Part shown: positions 1 through 10,321 of the stretch, piece by piece
How positions within the stretch are numbered: the stretch's first letter is position 1
Layout: each line of letters opens with the position of its first letter
Origin: Earliella scabrosa
Taxonomy: Eukaryota > Basidiomycota > Agaricomycetes > Polyporales > Polyporaceae
NCBI GenBank assembly: GCA_022605405.1
Contig: JABYQQ010000005.1
Span: forward strand, 1,798,001 to 1,862,000
Direction of reading: 5' to 3'
DNA length: 64,000 nt
The notes under the pieces: generated by a model
What the model was told of the DNA's origin: nothing
The model's database searches: none
What the model saw: only the letters and a program-made list of their open reading frames with translations
Program-made: the position numbers and the translations under genes

Positions 1-3
1 TAG

Positions 4-797
4 TCGGGCAGCCTGAAAGGTCACTTCTCCCGGATTGACTACCAGACCCAGAACTACTTCGGGCGCGCTGCACCCCACGCAATCCCCTCTCTCATCCTGC
101 ACCTTCCTGCGGGTATCCACTCAACGTACTTCTATGACCAAGTCGGCAACGTATCGACGTCGCGCTTACGGACGGCGCCTCCTGTTCCCAAGGGCGTGGA
201 GAGCAACCAGTACAGCGTCCTCGACCTCCGTCCGCGTTACCCTTTGATGGGCGGCTGGAACTACACTTTCACATTGGGCTGGGATTCCGCTCTTCAGGAC
301 TATGCCGGCTACGACAAGAGCACGGGGAAGTATATCGTTAGCGTGCCGATCATGACGGTCATCACGGGCGCGGTCGTGGACGACGCGACGGTGAAGGTGA
401 TCCTCCCTGAGGGCGCTACGTACGTGTGGCAATCATACTGCCCAGGAGTGCATGAGCTGACGCCGCTGTTCCAGCGACATTGAGTACTTTGCGCCTTACC
501 CTCCTCTTGAGGAGAGCATCTCCCGGCACATCACCTACCTGGACACCATTGGTCGGCCGATGATTACTCTGAAGTACGCCCAGCTAACTGACATGCACGG
601 TGGAAACATCTACGTGAGTGGGATCACCCAATGTCATTGTCTATGTAATGGCTCACTGTTCTCATACGCAGGTCACCTACAAGGTGCCGATTTCCGCTCA
701 CCTCCGGAAGCCTATGGCTGTCGCGTTCGCATTCGCTGGTTTCTTCACGCTCGCGCTTGCCTGGAAGCGCGTAGATATCCGCATCCGGAGAAAGTGA
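4..797 (+). CDS. OST1: Oligosaccharyltransferase subunit OST1 / ribophorin I, C-terminal part (5' partial)
   Basis: This is the C-terminal 226 residues of a non-catalytic subunit of the ER oligosaccharyltransferase, which transfers dolichol-linked glycan to Asn in nascent chains. Exons are 4-419, 475-613 and 672-797; both internal introns have GT...AG ends (55 and 58 bp). Bases 1-3 are TAG and would be a stop in this frame, so they are read as the 3' end of an intron; the upstream part lies outside the window. The luminal signature PRYPLMGGWNYTFTLGW matches ribophorin I. A single hydrophobic helix near the end (MAVAFAFAGFFTLALAW) is followed by a short basic cytosolic tail, as in the family. 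It is tail-to-tail with the next gene, about 140 bp away. The family assignment is recognised from sequence; function is known from the family. Confidence 0.93.
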
Positions 798-938
798 ACT
801 GTATCTGCGTAGCTGCTGTCCAAAATGCTTATTTTTGCGCACGCGCGTGACCGAGATGGCGTTAAGCGTTTAAGATTCGGGATCTATTGATACAGGGATT
901 GTGGTACAGGTGCGTCATCGTCATCATCCGCGTGGTAC

Positions 939-1638
939 TCATTCGAGTCTCTTGCTGCTGAAGCTGTGCACGGTGAATGGTGTGCATCCCGGTGGTGGTG
1001 GAGAGCTGCGCAAGGAATCAGTATACAGGTCAGAGGGAATGAGCTTAGGAGTACTCACCACTGCAGGAACAGGAACAGGCCGTTGAGTCCATTCACATCA
1101 GCGCACGAGTAGAACAGGCCCTGGTTGTCCTGCGAGCCGTTTTCGTAGAAGAGCATTGTCGCCTGCCACCTCCAGCGGCCGCCCGGCACGCCTCCCTGTT
1201 TACGGTCGGCAATGAGCTGGAGCGGGAGCTGTCCGGATTTGGTGGTGTTGTGGACGTTGACGGGCAGGATCGTGGACTCGTTGTGGAAGTGCCAGAGTTG
1301 GTTCTGGTGGATGTAGAAGAGCGGCGGGTTGGTGTTGCGAAACAGCGTCACGTTCCCCGGTTCGCCTACGTATTCAGGTTGCCAACGTGAGTGAGTTGAC
1401 TTGAGAGATCGCGGCACTGATGCTCACCGTGCGGCGCATCGATGGACAGGTAGAACGGGACCTCGTCTGGGGCGCCCGTTCTGGTGTTGGGGCCCAAGCC
1501 CTCGAGGAGGGACATTCCGGGGACGAGGTTCCCGATAGATGACCAGGAGGTGATGCCGTCGTACGAGGGCACAGCTGCGACGAACAGCAGCGAGGTGAGG
1601 TAGGAGGCGATCGCGAGGAGGATCGACACGAGAGCCAT
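939..1638 (-). CDS. Small predicted secreted or type II membrane protein, uncharacterised
   Basis: A 194-residue protein in three exons (1638-1428, 1365-1059, 1005-939) joined by 62- and 53-bp introns with GTGAGC/GTGAGT donors. The N-terminus MALVSILLAIASYLTSLLFV is a strong signal peptide or signal anchor. The rest is polar, with several N-glycosylation sequons (NVT, NES, NTT, NGS) and Cys near the C-terminus. The core pattern PLFYIHQNQLWHFHNES and the RWRWQA stretch suggest a compact beta-rich domain. I do not recognise a named family; similar short secreted proteins of unknown role are common in mushrooms. The exon structure is well supported because all three exons share one continuous frame. 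The function is unknown. Confidence 0.7.
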
Positions 1639-2204
1639 GGCGGGCTACGGACTTGGTCGGAGGGCAGCGCAACAGGCGGCTTGAGTCGTCGAGCCATGCG
1701 CTATATACCGCGGGCTGCTGCCTCTCAATCAGTAGGACGCTCGGAGAATCCGCGCGTACGTGGAGGGCGGAGCACGTCGAGGACACGCTTGCTGGTCACG
1801 ACCGGAGGAATCGGGGCCATGGTCCTAGAAACAGGCTCTCTGTGACGTCTGCGCGGGATTGAGTTTGGCAACCGCGCGCTGGGGTGCATGAATGGTCTGC
1901 TCAGCTGACGAGGTGCGGATCCGATGCGAGCGTCCGAGAGAGCGAGAGAAGAGGACACAGGATAATCCAAGGCTCCTCCTCGGAACGTGTATCGTCCGTC
2001 CACGTGATCGTACGTGTATGTGCAAACACCGGTAAACAACACGTCTGTGGCGCGCCAAGTTCGACTGCTCCTATACGCGGTTCACTCTTGTTTCTTCTCG
2101 ACCACGACCAACACGACCGTAACTTATTCCTCCTTATTGCTTCTTGCACGTCCCTTTTCTGTCTGCTCGAACATCGTAACGCAACATTCACGACTCAAAG
2201 CGTG
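1639..2204. other. Intergenic, divergent promoter region
   Basis: About 565 bp between two divergently transcribed genes. I see no conserved coding signal; short open frames here lack family similarity. It presumably carries both promoters. Confidence 0.5.
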
Positions 2205-3167
2205 ATGGACAAGTTTGTTACCGTCAAGAAGCCAACTGCAGTCCGCCTCAACGCCAAGGATAGCAACAAGGACAAGCCAGAACGTCAGAAATTCAGATAC
2301 AACCCGTATGGCGTGAGCAGCTCAAAGGAACGCAAGTTTGAGGATTGGAAGGACAGGAAGCGCACAGAGAGGTCAGCCACCAAGCATAGCAAGTCCTCGA
2401 AGACTGGTTAACGTCTGCAATGAGCAGAATACTGGCCCCCTTGATCAAGGAGGGCCAAGCCAAGTCGTCGTCCCCGCTCACGAAACACTTACTGAGCACC
2501 CTTGGAGACAAGTCGAACCCGATAACTCATTCAGATATCTACCAACGTTCGGGTGCGTGGGGTCTCGCGCCCAAGTTCGCGTGAAACACAGTTGAAACAT
2601 CCGCTTATGCTGGATGGCTGCGCAGATCACATATGTTCAGCCGCCACCGGACACCAACGTTCTGAGGGTCGCGGACCGGCCATGCCATACATCAAAGCTC
2701 GCGTCAGGAAGCTCGCGGCACAGCTCCCTGAGACGGAAACCCATGTACTGCGCGGTGTTCGCGTATACATTAACGGATACCTCGACAACACGACGGACAT
2801 TGAGATGAAGCGTATTGTGTCGCTCGCCGGCGGGCAAATGCAGTGAGTTGCATCCGGATGCCGATGGATGCAAAGAATGGTCGGAGCTGATAGACATCTA
2901 TCGCGATGAAGACACACAGCATCTGGAGCAACACACATTTTGACGTCGCAGCAGCTCAGTGGCGCGAAGACACACAAGTTTCTGACGACCAAGTCCAAGC
3001 ATGTCGTGCATGTCGTGCGACCTGAGTGGGTCACGGACAGCATCGAGGCTGGCCGACGGCTGTCCGAGCGGGACTACTTGGTGGTCCAGAATGCAAGCGT
3101 GGGCAAGATAACGGACATGTTCGCAGCAGGATCATCTCGCAGTGCGATGACGACGAATGGAGCGTAG
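2205..3167 (+). CDS. BRCT-domain protein resembling the N-terminus of Rev1, no polymerase domain
   Basis: A predicted protein of 254 residues in four exons: 2205-2371, 2428-2552, 2626-2842 and 2912-3167. The frame is continuous across all three introns. Residues 1-90 are basic and low complexity. From about residue 130 a BRCT domain is seen: RGVRVYINGYLDN, then IEMKRIVSLAGGQMQ, then ATHILTSQQLSGAK and finally HVVRPEWVTDSIEAG-RRLSERDYL. The THI(L/I)TSxxLSxAK and VRPEWVxDSIxAGxxLxxxDY pattern is that of the Rev1 translesion-polymerase BRCT domain. In Rev1 a Y-family polymerase follows, but here the frame stops at 3165 and the next gene (EFR3) starts 338 bp later with no polymerase motifs between. 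It may be a truncated duplicate, a stand-alone BRCT adaptor, or half of a split gene. The acceptor of intron 2 could instead be at 2640. Confidence 0.72.
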
Positions 3168-3505
3168 GTGGGGGCGGGAGTCTGGGCACGAGGAGGCAGA
3201 CGAAGTAGCAGCCGTGATTGTATCCGTATTGTCTCGCATCCAGCTCACATCTGTAGCGTACCATTCGATGCATCGAACTCGCGTGAGCAGAATCTGTCGG
3301 ACGGATGTGCGGAGGAATGCTGGTGGCGAGAGATGCATAGCGGGATGGAAGGGGGTGAGCCCGATCTGATCTCGCGGCCCCTTACCGCCAACCGCCGTCA
3401 GTGTCGGGCTTGCAGGGGACGCAGCGTGTCTGTCAGTCGTTCGTCACTCCACTCCTTGCCCTCAACTGTCTTCTCTCCTTTGCCGTCCAGCCTAACGCAC
3501 GCCGC
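3168..3505. other. Short intergenic region upstream of EFR3
   Basis: No coding similarity is seen, and in particular no Y-family polymerase motifs. Pyrimidine-rich stretches before 3506 fit a fungal 5' leader. An in-frame upstream ATG at 3401 would give a longer N-terminus that EFR3 proteins do not have. Confidence 0.5.
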
Positions 3506-6500
3506 ATGCAATTCCCGCTCATCACTCCCAACCACGTCCAGCTCGTCTCTGCCTGCTACCCTCCTGCCTCAGCGCTCCTCACCGCCGGTCCAGAATACGC
3601 TCCAAACTCTCAGGAACTCTCCCGTCTCACCTACTATGCTGCAAATCGCCCCGGGAAGATAGGAAAGCTCGGGAGCGAGCTCGAGAAGCGCGTCAGGGTG
3701 GACTGTAAGAAGGCCGCGGCGGGGAACACCAGAGCACGAGCGTAAGTATATGCTTCTACTCTATCCGTCCGCATGCACCGAGAAGGGACGTATTGCAGGT
3801 CACTCCTCATTACCCTAGCCATCTTCAAAGCCCTCGCTACAGAATGTCGCAGAGAAATGGCGATGCTCTCTCCCTCGCTGTTGTCTTCTGTCAACACCAC
3901 CCTCTCCTCCCTCTCGTCCGACCTCGAAATTGCGGCGCGTGCTGCCTCCGTAGTATGTACGCCCCGTCACGCGAATCCTCCTGTGTTCATAATCTATGTC
4001 AGTTCACCACATGGACGACGTACACCGACGGTCTGGTAATCGGTGTTGACCTGAAGGTGACAGACGACTACATGTCTTGTCTGAAACACTTCTCGACACT
4101 AGGTCACATCGAACACAGAGACCACGAAACGCGCAACCGGTATGTCGTGCTCTCTGTTAGCATATATCAAGTCTTACAGTACTACAATGGTCTCAGCACG
4201 CGGTTGGTCGGTCTCGCTGCACTTGTAGGGGCAGTGAACTCCGAAGCACTCTACCACTCCCTCACCCACTTCCAACCCCAAGTCACAATTATGTTGCGCG
4301 CTCTCTTGCTCCCCTTCTTTCAAGTTGATATATCAGTACTTGATCACGAGTGAGTATGAGTAGTCGACTTCCCCATTGTTCGCCATTCTCTGACTTCATA
4401 CCAACCCTCAGATTGGCGGGCATTAAGGAGCAGCCGAACTCCCCAATCCTCGACGAGTTTCGTTCTCGCCCCACCCTTGAGAGACGAGCAGCGTCAATTC
4501 ACATACACATAGACGGCGACCAAGGGCCGACATCTGGAGACGTCGCTAACACCGCGTTACGGGCGACATCATCACTTCTCGGTCACACAAACGGTAATCA
4601 GGCCTCCACAGTCGTGAAAGCCGCCTTAGACACGTTGGATGAAAAAGGCGGTTGGGACCAGGTGGACCACTGTCGATGGCTGGCCGAGAAAGCGGCGGAG
4701 TGGACGCAGTACCAATATCGCTACGGCATCCCCACTCGTTTGGTGGAGTGCCTGGCAGAGGGTCAGGACTCGCCACAGCCCACAAGAAGGCAGTCCACAC
4801 TGGCGGCGATGATCACAACCGTCTTCACCTCGCCGACACCTCTGGTCAATCTGTCCACCTCCGATATCATTGCCAGCCTCATTTCCATCACACTACGACG
4901 TATCACAGTCTCTCCGGAAGATGCGTTGTTACCTGCACTGGTGGAGTGCATCTCGTCATTGGGTACTCACGTCTACTACGCCGATCAGATACAGGATCTT
5001 GCTGGGGAGTTGATCAGCCGCCTCGTCATTGTTGAGGCCAGTGGGATCCCAGGTGCAGGGAAAGCAAACCGAGAACAAGCCCGCACACAGGCCGTTCGCT
5101 GCCTTCTTGCCGGGCTTCTCGGGCTTATTCACGCCGCAGATCTTCACGATGCGGGGAAGGACGCGGACGACGATGTCAAGAAGGTCGGGACGTCCTCGAC
5201 ACTGCCGCCACCCCCAGAGCAACGGACGTCACATGAAGGCCATATCCGCCCTTCGCGGCGTACGAAGGTGACTCCGGAGGTGTGGCAAGACACTCTGTCG
5301 CTGCTGTGCGACCGCGACTACGCAGTACGGGCAGACTACGCGAAAGCCCTCGTGGAGTACATCGAAAACGAGATCCCCAAGTTCGCTGACAAGAGCGATG
5401 CAGACGGCGTGAGGCGTCCACGGCCACTCGTCGAGGGTCCAACGCAGCAGGCGACCACTCTGAAGACACTGCTCTATGGCGACTCGACTACGCGTTTCCT
5501 CAATGCGCTGCATGGGTACATCTATGCGCTCGCAACCTCGTCAAAACTCGGCTTCCGCAGCGATTCGTCCACGTCGTCGCCCGAGCGCGCGTCTCCGGCC
5601 AACGGGCATGATTCGAATGCGCCCGAGGGCGATGCTCCGCCGAATGACCGCCGCTCGATGAACTTCCCCTCTCGTTCTCGCCGCACATCGCTTGTTCGCC
5701 GCTTGCTTAGGGATGCCCCAGTGCGGATCTCTGCGTCGAGCCGTGTCGCCGCAGAATACTCGGACTTCGGCAATATCCTTGCGGTGCTCACGGCCGTACA
5801 CGAAGAACTGCCGGTGCGGAGCCTGCTCACAGGCATTCCGATGCTGGTCGCGCTGGAAAGCGCGACGAGGGTTGGCGAGCCTTTCGAGCCGTCGACCGTT
5901 CCGGCGGCTCGCGCGATAAAGGAGCTCGTCGCGCGTACGTGGCTCGTCGTGGGCAAGGTGTGGACCTGCCCCGCTGTCACCGAGATTGCTACACAGGTAA
6001 GCCTCTATACCATCCTCCCTCATCATGTGATCTCACGGACGTTTTATGCAGGCTTTGTCCGCCCTTCCCTCCGCTGCATCATTGCCGAGTCTACCGGATT
6101 GGCAGTTTGGCACTCTGCAAGCACCTCAGCAACCGGTGTCGTTCCCATCCAACGCACAGGGAAGCAGGACGCTGCCAGACATCGACACCGATGCCCTGTT
6201 GGATGCCCTCACTTCGTGCCAGAGCGTCCAAGAAGCGACTGGCCTGGGGCAGTCCGACCTGCTCCGTCGGCTGAGTGGGGCTGATTGGAGCGCAGATAGC
6301 GCGTTCAGGGAGTGTGAGTGACCCTTGTGAAAGTCTCCGTCCTTCGTCGTCCCTGACACGCACCGCACAGCCATGGAGACCAAGGCGCGGTTCGACTCGC
6401 TCTCAGGGGACGGCCTCTCGCCCCTTATCAAAGTCGCGCCGTCGCTCATGCACGCCGAGAACCTGTCGATGGCGAGCCTCGCGCGCTCGGGGCGCGGCGT

Positions 6501-6819
6501 CGGCGTGACGGACCTGCGCGAGGCGCTCGAGGGGCGGAGCAGCATGTCGAACCCGAACCTCGCGAACCGTGTCCCGTCGATCTCGACGCTCGACCACACC
6601 TCGTCCGTGTTCCCGGAGCAGTTCGCGAAGCTCGCGCCGACGCGCTCGCGCCCGCAGCAGCGCGCAAAACCCCGCCCGGGCGAGGTGAGGGACGTGCTCA
6701 ACAAGCTTGGGATCGGGAGACAGAACGGGGGCGCGGTCCTCAAGTCCTCGTTCCCTGCGATACAGAAGACGACGTCGAGGAACCCGCCTGCGTTCACGCC
6801 GCCGTATACTGCGTCGTGA
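3506..6819 (+). CDS. EFR3: EFR3-like plasma-membrane anchor of the PI4-kinase complex
   Basis: A protein of 991 residues in seven exons (3506-3741, 3799-3952, 4003-4139, 4197-4349, 4412-5996, 6052-6313, 6371-6819); the phases all agree. The N-terminus, with TPNHVQLVSACYPP and RPGKIGKLGSELEKRV, is characteristic of fungal Efr3, as is RTRLVGLAALVGAVNSEAL. Family members are helical-repeat (ARM/HEAT-like) proteins that bind acidic lipids at the plasma membrane and recruit Ypp1 and the PI4-kinase Stt4, so PI4P is made there. The C-terminal third is disordered and Ser/Pro-rich, with basic patches that could be phosphorylated. The start at 3506 was chosen because it begins exactly at the family N-terminus. 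It is convergent with VPS52. The assignment is strong; the membrane role is family knowledge. Confidence 0.9.
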
Positions 6820-7132
6820 GCGTAGTCGGCTCTTCGTTCCCTCCCTTCCTCCTTTCCTTCGCCCGTCTTCACTTCCGTGCATGCGCTTGAATATATTACA
6901 TTGGCAACATACGTCTCTGATACCTGCATTCTCTGGGGCTGGAACGGACAGTGGGGTCTCGTCGGTAGGTAGGGGGTTCGCTTACAGCATGTTTTGTTTC
7001 ATCTTGTGCGCCGCATTGTGCTTCGCTTCATTCGCATCATTCAGCCCACCACCTGGAATCCTAGTGCCAATAATTTACTTCTACTCCCTACGCGTATGCA
7101 TATGCTCAATATGAGGCCATAGTTTACGCTTG
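6820..7132. other. Convergent 3' region between EFR3 and VPS52
   Basis: AT-richer sequence with short pyrimidine runs that probably contains both 3' untranslated regions. No gene is seen. Confidence 0.5.
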
Positions 7133-9592
7133 CTATCTACGACCGTGTGTGGAGACCACCCGCCGCCGCGCCTCCTCGTCGCGCTCACGCCAGTAGGCCA
7201 GCTCGCTCTGGGCCTTCGGGTGACTGGTAGGACGAGGGCCATTCTGTCGGAAGGAGCGCGATCGTCAATGGTCACATAGAATCAGTGCGACAGGCGGACT
7301 CACGCTGAGGCCCTGGAGGAGCTGTTCGTAGAACTTCGACTGGGCGGACGCCTTAGCCACCGGGTCGCTCAGTTTGTCCGTATGGGTGGTGATGAGCTTC
7401 GACAGTTCTTGCCGTAGCCGGAGCAAACTATACAGCAGTGTCAGCGACGCGATCTCCGTCATCGACGGCGGATAACACACGCACTTCGAGAAAATCATCG
7501 TCTCTTCTGGCTGATCGGTGAGAGCGACGAATGCATTGAAGAGTGCGACGTAGCGACGGCAGACCTGCATGCAACTGTCAGCAACGTGTCTGGATGTGGT
7601 CAAGAATGAGCCACGCGGTGGACGAGGGCGATGCAATTCGATGTTAAGAACATCACGGATAGGACGTGCGGGAGAGCAAGGAGACACTCTGGACGACGAT
7701 GTGAGGTAATAATAGGATAAGCGGCACTCACGCTGGACACAGCAAGGTCTGTCGTCGTTCCTCCGCGACGGAAGTAGCCAGCAGAGGCGCCGTCAGCAAA
7801 CTTCTTGAGCGCATCGATGTGCTCGGCCATGAGTTTCTGGAACACGGGCCACATCTTGAGGCGGAGGGTGAAGATGTACGTCTCGAGGGGACCGCAGCCC
7901 CGCCTTTGCACTTCCGCAACCACATCTTCTGTCAGCCGTATGATCGTCAGTAACGGGATCACTGGTGGCGGGGGCTCGATAGCGTTTTGAATGAATGTCT
8001 GTCGTGTGTCAGTCATTGAGCGGGTGGGTGGGTGAGGAGGTTGAAGGCTAACGGGCACAGTACCTGGCAGTAGTCCAGAACAGGATCCATGACTTGCTTC
8101 CAGAGCGCATTCAGCGCAGCCTGCTCCTCCTTCTGACTCTGCTGGTCTTGGCCCACCGCGCCCATAACGCTGGTTATGCTGATGAGCCTCTGCCTTGGGG
8201 AAACGCTCTCGCTTCCGCCGAAGTCAGAACCAGGGTTCGAGCGTGGCTCGTCGAAGTCTGTCCTTGTCGGTGAGAGAATGGGGGGAGACATGACGGAACT
8301 TGGGTCCTTGCTACTTGGAGGTGGACGAGGCTCGTTGGCGAAGAACGCTGTGATGAAAGCATACTCTGCAGTGGCATTGTCCATCAGAACAAGTAGAGCA
8401 GATCGAACTACAGCCTCGAGGGGCTCTTTCTATCATCGTGGGACAGGTCCGGTCAGAGAGGCACCATAAGTGAAGGGTAATCCACTGACATAGTTCTTGT
8501 CCTCGGCAATATATGCCATGGTCACACTAGGTCCATCGACACGGGCATACGACAGACGGTTCGCATCAATATCATACCCTTGCGCGGACTCCAGGGCGTT
8601 CGTGATGATATCTGACTTCTCGACTGTTCGGGCCTGCAACAACGCTGTTGAGCCGGACACATGAGGTTGTACTACGTAGGATAAACATCACCTTGACCCA
8701 GCCAAGGCTTCGCAGATAGCGTCGGAAACCTGTCTCAAAGTAGGTTCGCACAGTACCCACATATGCGCGCTGCACTTCGTTGGCGACGTTGGCTGCGTGT
8801 CGTTGAAGGAAAATGAACAGGGGACGATACTTCATCCATACAGAGGACTGGATGACTTGCAGGTTGGTTGTCATGCTTGTTCGTATAGGTTCGAGCATTG
8901 ACAGAAAGAACGTCCGGAGTTTCGTGGCGGCCTGACATGGCAAACATGAAGGTGGAAGAGAGTCGCAGGGCTGACGAACTTACCACTATTCGTAGTCCCT
9001 CCGCAACCTCCGAAAGATCCCTAGCAGCCTTGACCCGTACCCGCAGCTTGAGGGTGTCCAACCGCCTTTCGAACTCAACGATTGCAGGTATCCAGTTCTC
9101 GTCAACGCGCGTGTCCAGAATGAGGGTGGCTAAGTTGGGAGGGATGCATAGGTCCACCAAAAGATTGGACAACGGCTTCTCTATCCTCTTCATATAACAG
9201 TCAACAGAGTATCGCTCCGAACTGGGGGCGCAGTGCTCACCCGCCTACTCCTCAACCGGTTGTCAATGTCTTTGCTCCTATCTTGGAGGTTTGATATCTG
9301 TCCGGAGACAGCAGACAGATCCTTCTGAAATGTGGACAGGAAACCTTCTAGTGAATCGAGTAGGTTGACACTTGTCTATGGGAGCAGCAGTCAACGATAC
9401 GCAATGCTTGGATAGAATACATTGTCTTTACTTGTACTTGGTCATGGAGGTCCACAAAGTCCCGAGCTCGCAGCTGGTCTTCCAAACACATGTAAAGACG
9501 TTATAAGTGCACGAGTGCCTGTACTCACATGGCGGCTCGCCGTGACTAGGACGGGGAGGCTGAGGTACAGGTTCAGCCATATGGTCGGCCAT
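7133..9592 (-). CDS. VPS52: GARP complex subunit VPS52
   Basis: A protein of 612 residues in ten exons (9592-9529, 9478-9432, 9375-9241, 9187-8984, 8931-8692, 8633-8490, 8429-8064, 7998-7732, 7564-7304, 7243-7133), all phase-consistent. Diagnostic segments are LLDSLEGFLSTFQKDLSAVS near the N-terminus, AARDLSEVAEGLRIVAATKL, and KYRPLFIFLQRHAANVANEV followed by YFETGFRRYLRSLGWVK. Vps52 is the central coiled-coil subunit of the GARP/EARP tether, which captures endosome-derived vesicles at the trans-Golgi with Vps51, Vps53 and Vps54. A Ser/Pro-rich loop around residues 280-350 is a variable insert. The start at 9592 gives a short N-terminus that runs directly into the coiled coil; a further upstream exon cannot be excluded. 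The intron at 7565-7731 is unusually long (167 bp) for this locus. Confidence 0.9.
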
Positions 9593-10271
9593 CGCAGGTG
9601 GGTCGCAAGTGCAAGTCGGTTGGGCAGTAACAGCACAAGACACTGTCAGTATAGAACGACGGCTGCGGACTGGTTGTACAAGAGGAACTTTGGAGTGGAA
9701 GGAAGGCACTCAGGACAGCAGCGTTACAATGCCAGCGCACGTGGCATTCCCGTGAATATCGGAGTAGGACGAGATTGGCAGTTTTGCCATCCGACTCCTA
9801 CCACTCCTCTTGATGTCAGCTACCATCGTTGTCCGCGACTTTGGTAGGCGTCCCGCTGTGTCATGACGGGTGTGCTGACATAGACTTCCTCAGAATTTGA
9901 ATGCGACTCCAGATGGTAACGTTATTGCTGCCGTCAGAAGCAAGGTGGGCGGGATGAAGATACATGCGAGGAACTCTTTTGCAATATTGCGGGCCATAGA
10001 AGTGTGCATCGCAACCTCCGAAGCCGCTTTGCAGCAACTGGTCATGCTGCCATTCCTTGTCATGCTCACCTGATGGTGTCTTTACGAGAGACCAATGCGT
10101 CAATGCGACTCACTATCGTTGCCTGAGCCCCTACTACTACTCAGCAACGGGTTGAACAGTGGGTTTCAGCCATACATTTCCGTTCGTGCAGACAGCTGGT
10201 TTGTCATGCTGAGTTTGTGCAGCATTCTCATGCCCCCGCGCATGATCCCACCGCACAGTCACCGGGCTCAT
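9593..10271. other. Divergent intergenic region (VPS52 / monooxygenase 1)
   Basis: About 680 bp without recognisable coding sequence. Open frames on both strands here have no family similarity. It carries the promoters of VPS52 (-) and of the first flavin monooxygenase (+). Confidence 0.5.
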
Positions 10272-10277
10272 TATAAA
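10272..10277 (+). promoter_or_regulatory. Probable TATA box of flavin monooxygenase 1
   Basis: TATAAA lies 45 bp upstream of the ATG at 10322, a spacing common in fungal genes with short leaders. This is inferred from sequence and spacing only. Confidence 0.5.
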
Positions 10278-10321
10278 GGGCTTGTTGCTTCCACCTGGTC
10301 GCACCACTGACTGTGAGCAAT

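Noticed and set aside
4139..4180. 40-bp intron (gtatgt...ttacag) in EFR3
   Set aside because: It would shift the frame; the 57-bp intron ending at 4196 restores the conserved RTRLVGLAAL junction.
6126..6929. 267-codon open frame on the minus strand under the EFR3 3' end
   Set aside because: It is the antisense shadow of a GC-rich EFR3 exon and has no domain; EFR3 itself is strongly supported on the plus strand.
9861..10103. 80-codon minus-strand frame, possible upstream exon of VPS52
   Set aside because: No similarity to VPS52 N-termini and no phase-compatible donor leading into 9592.
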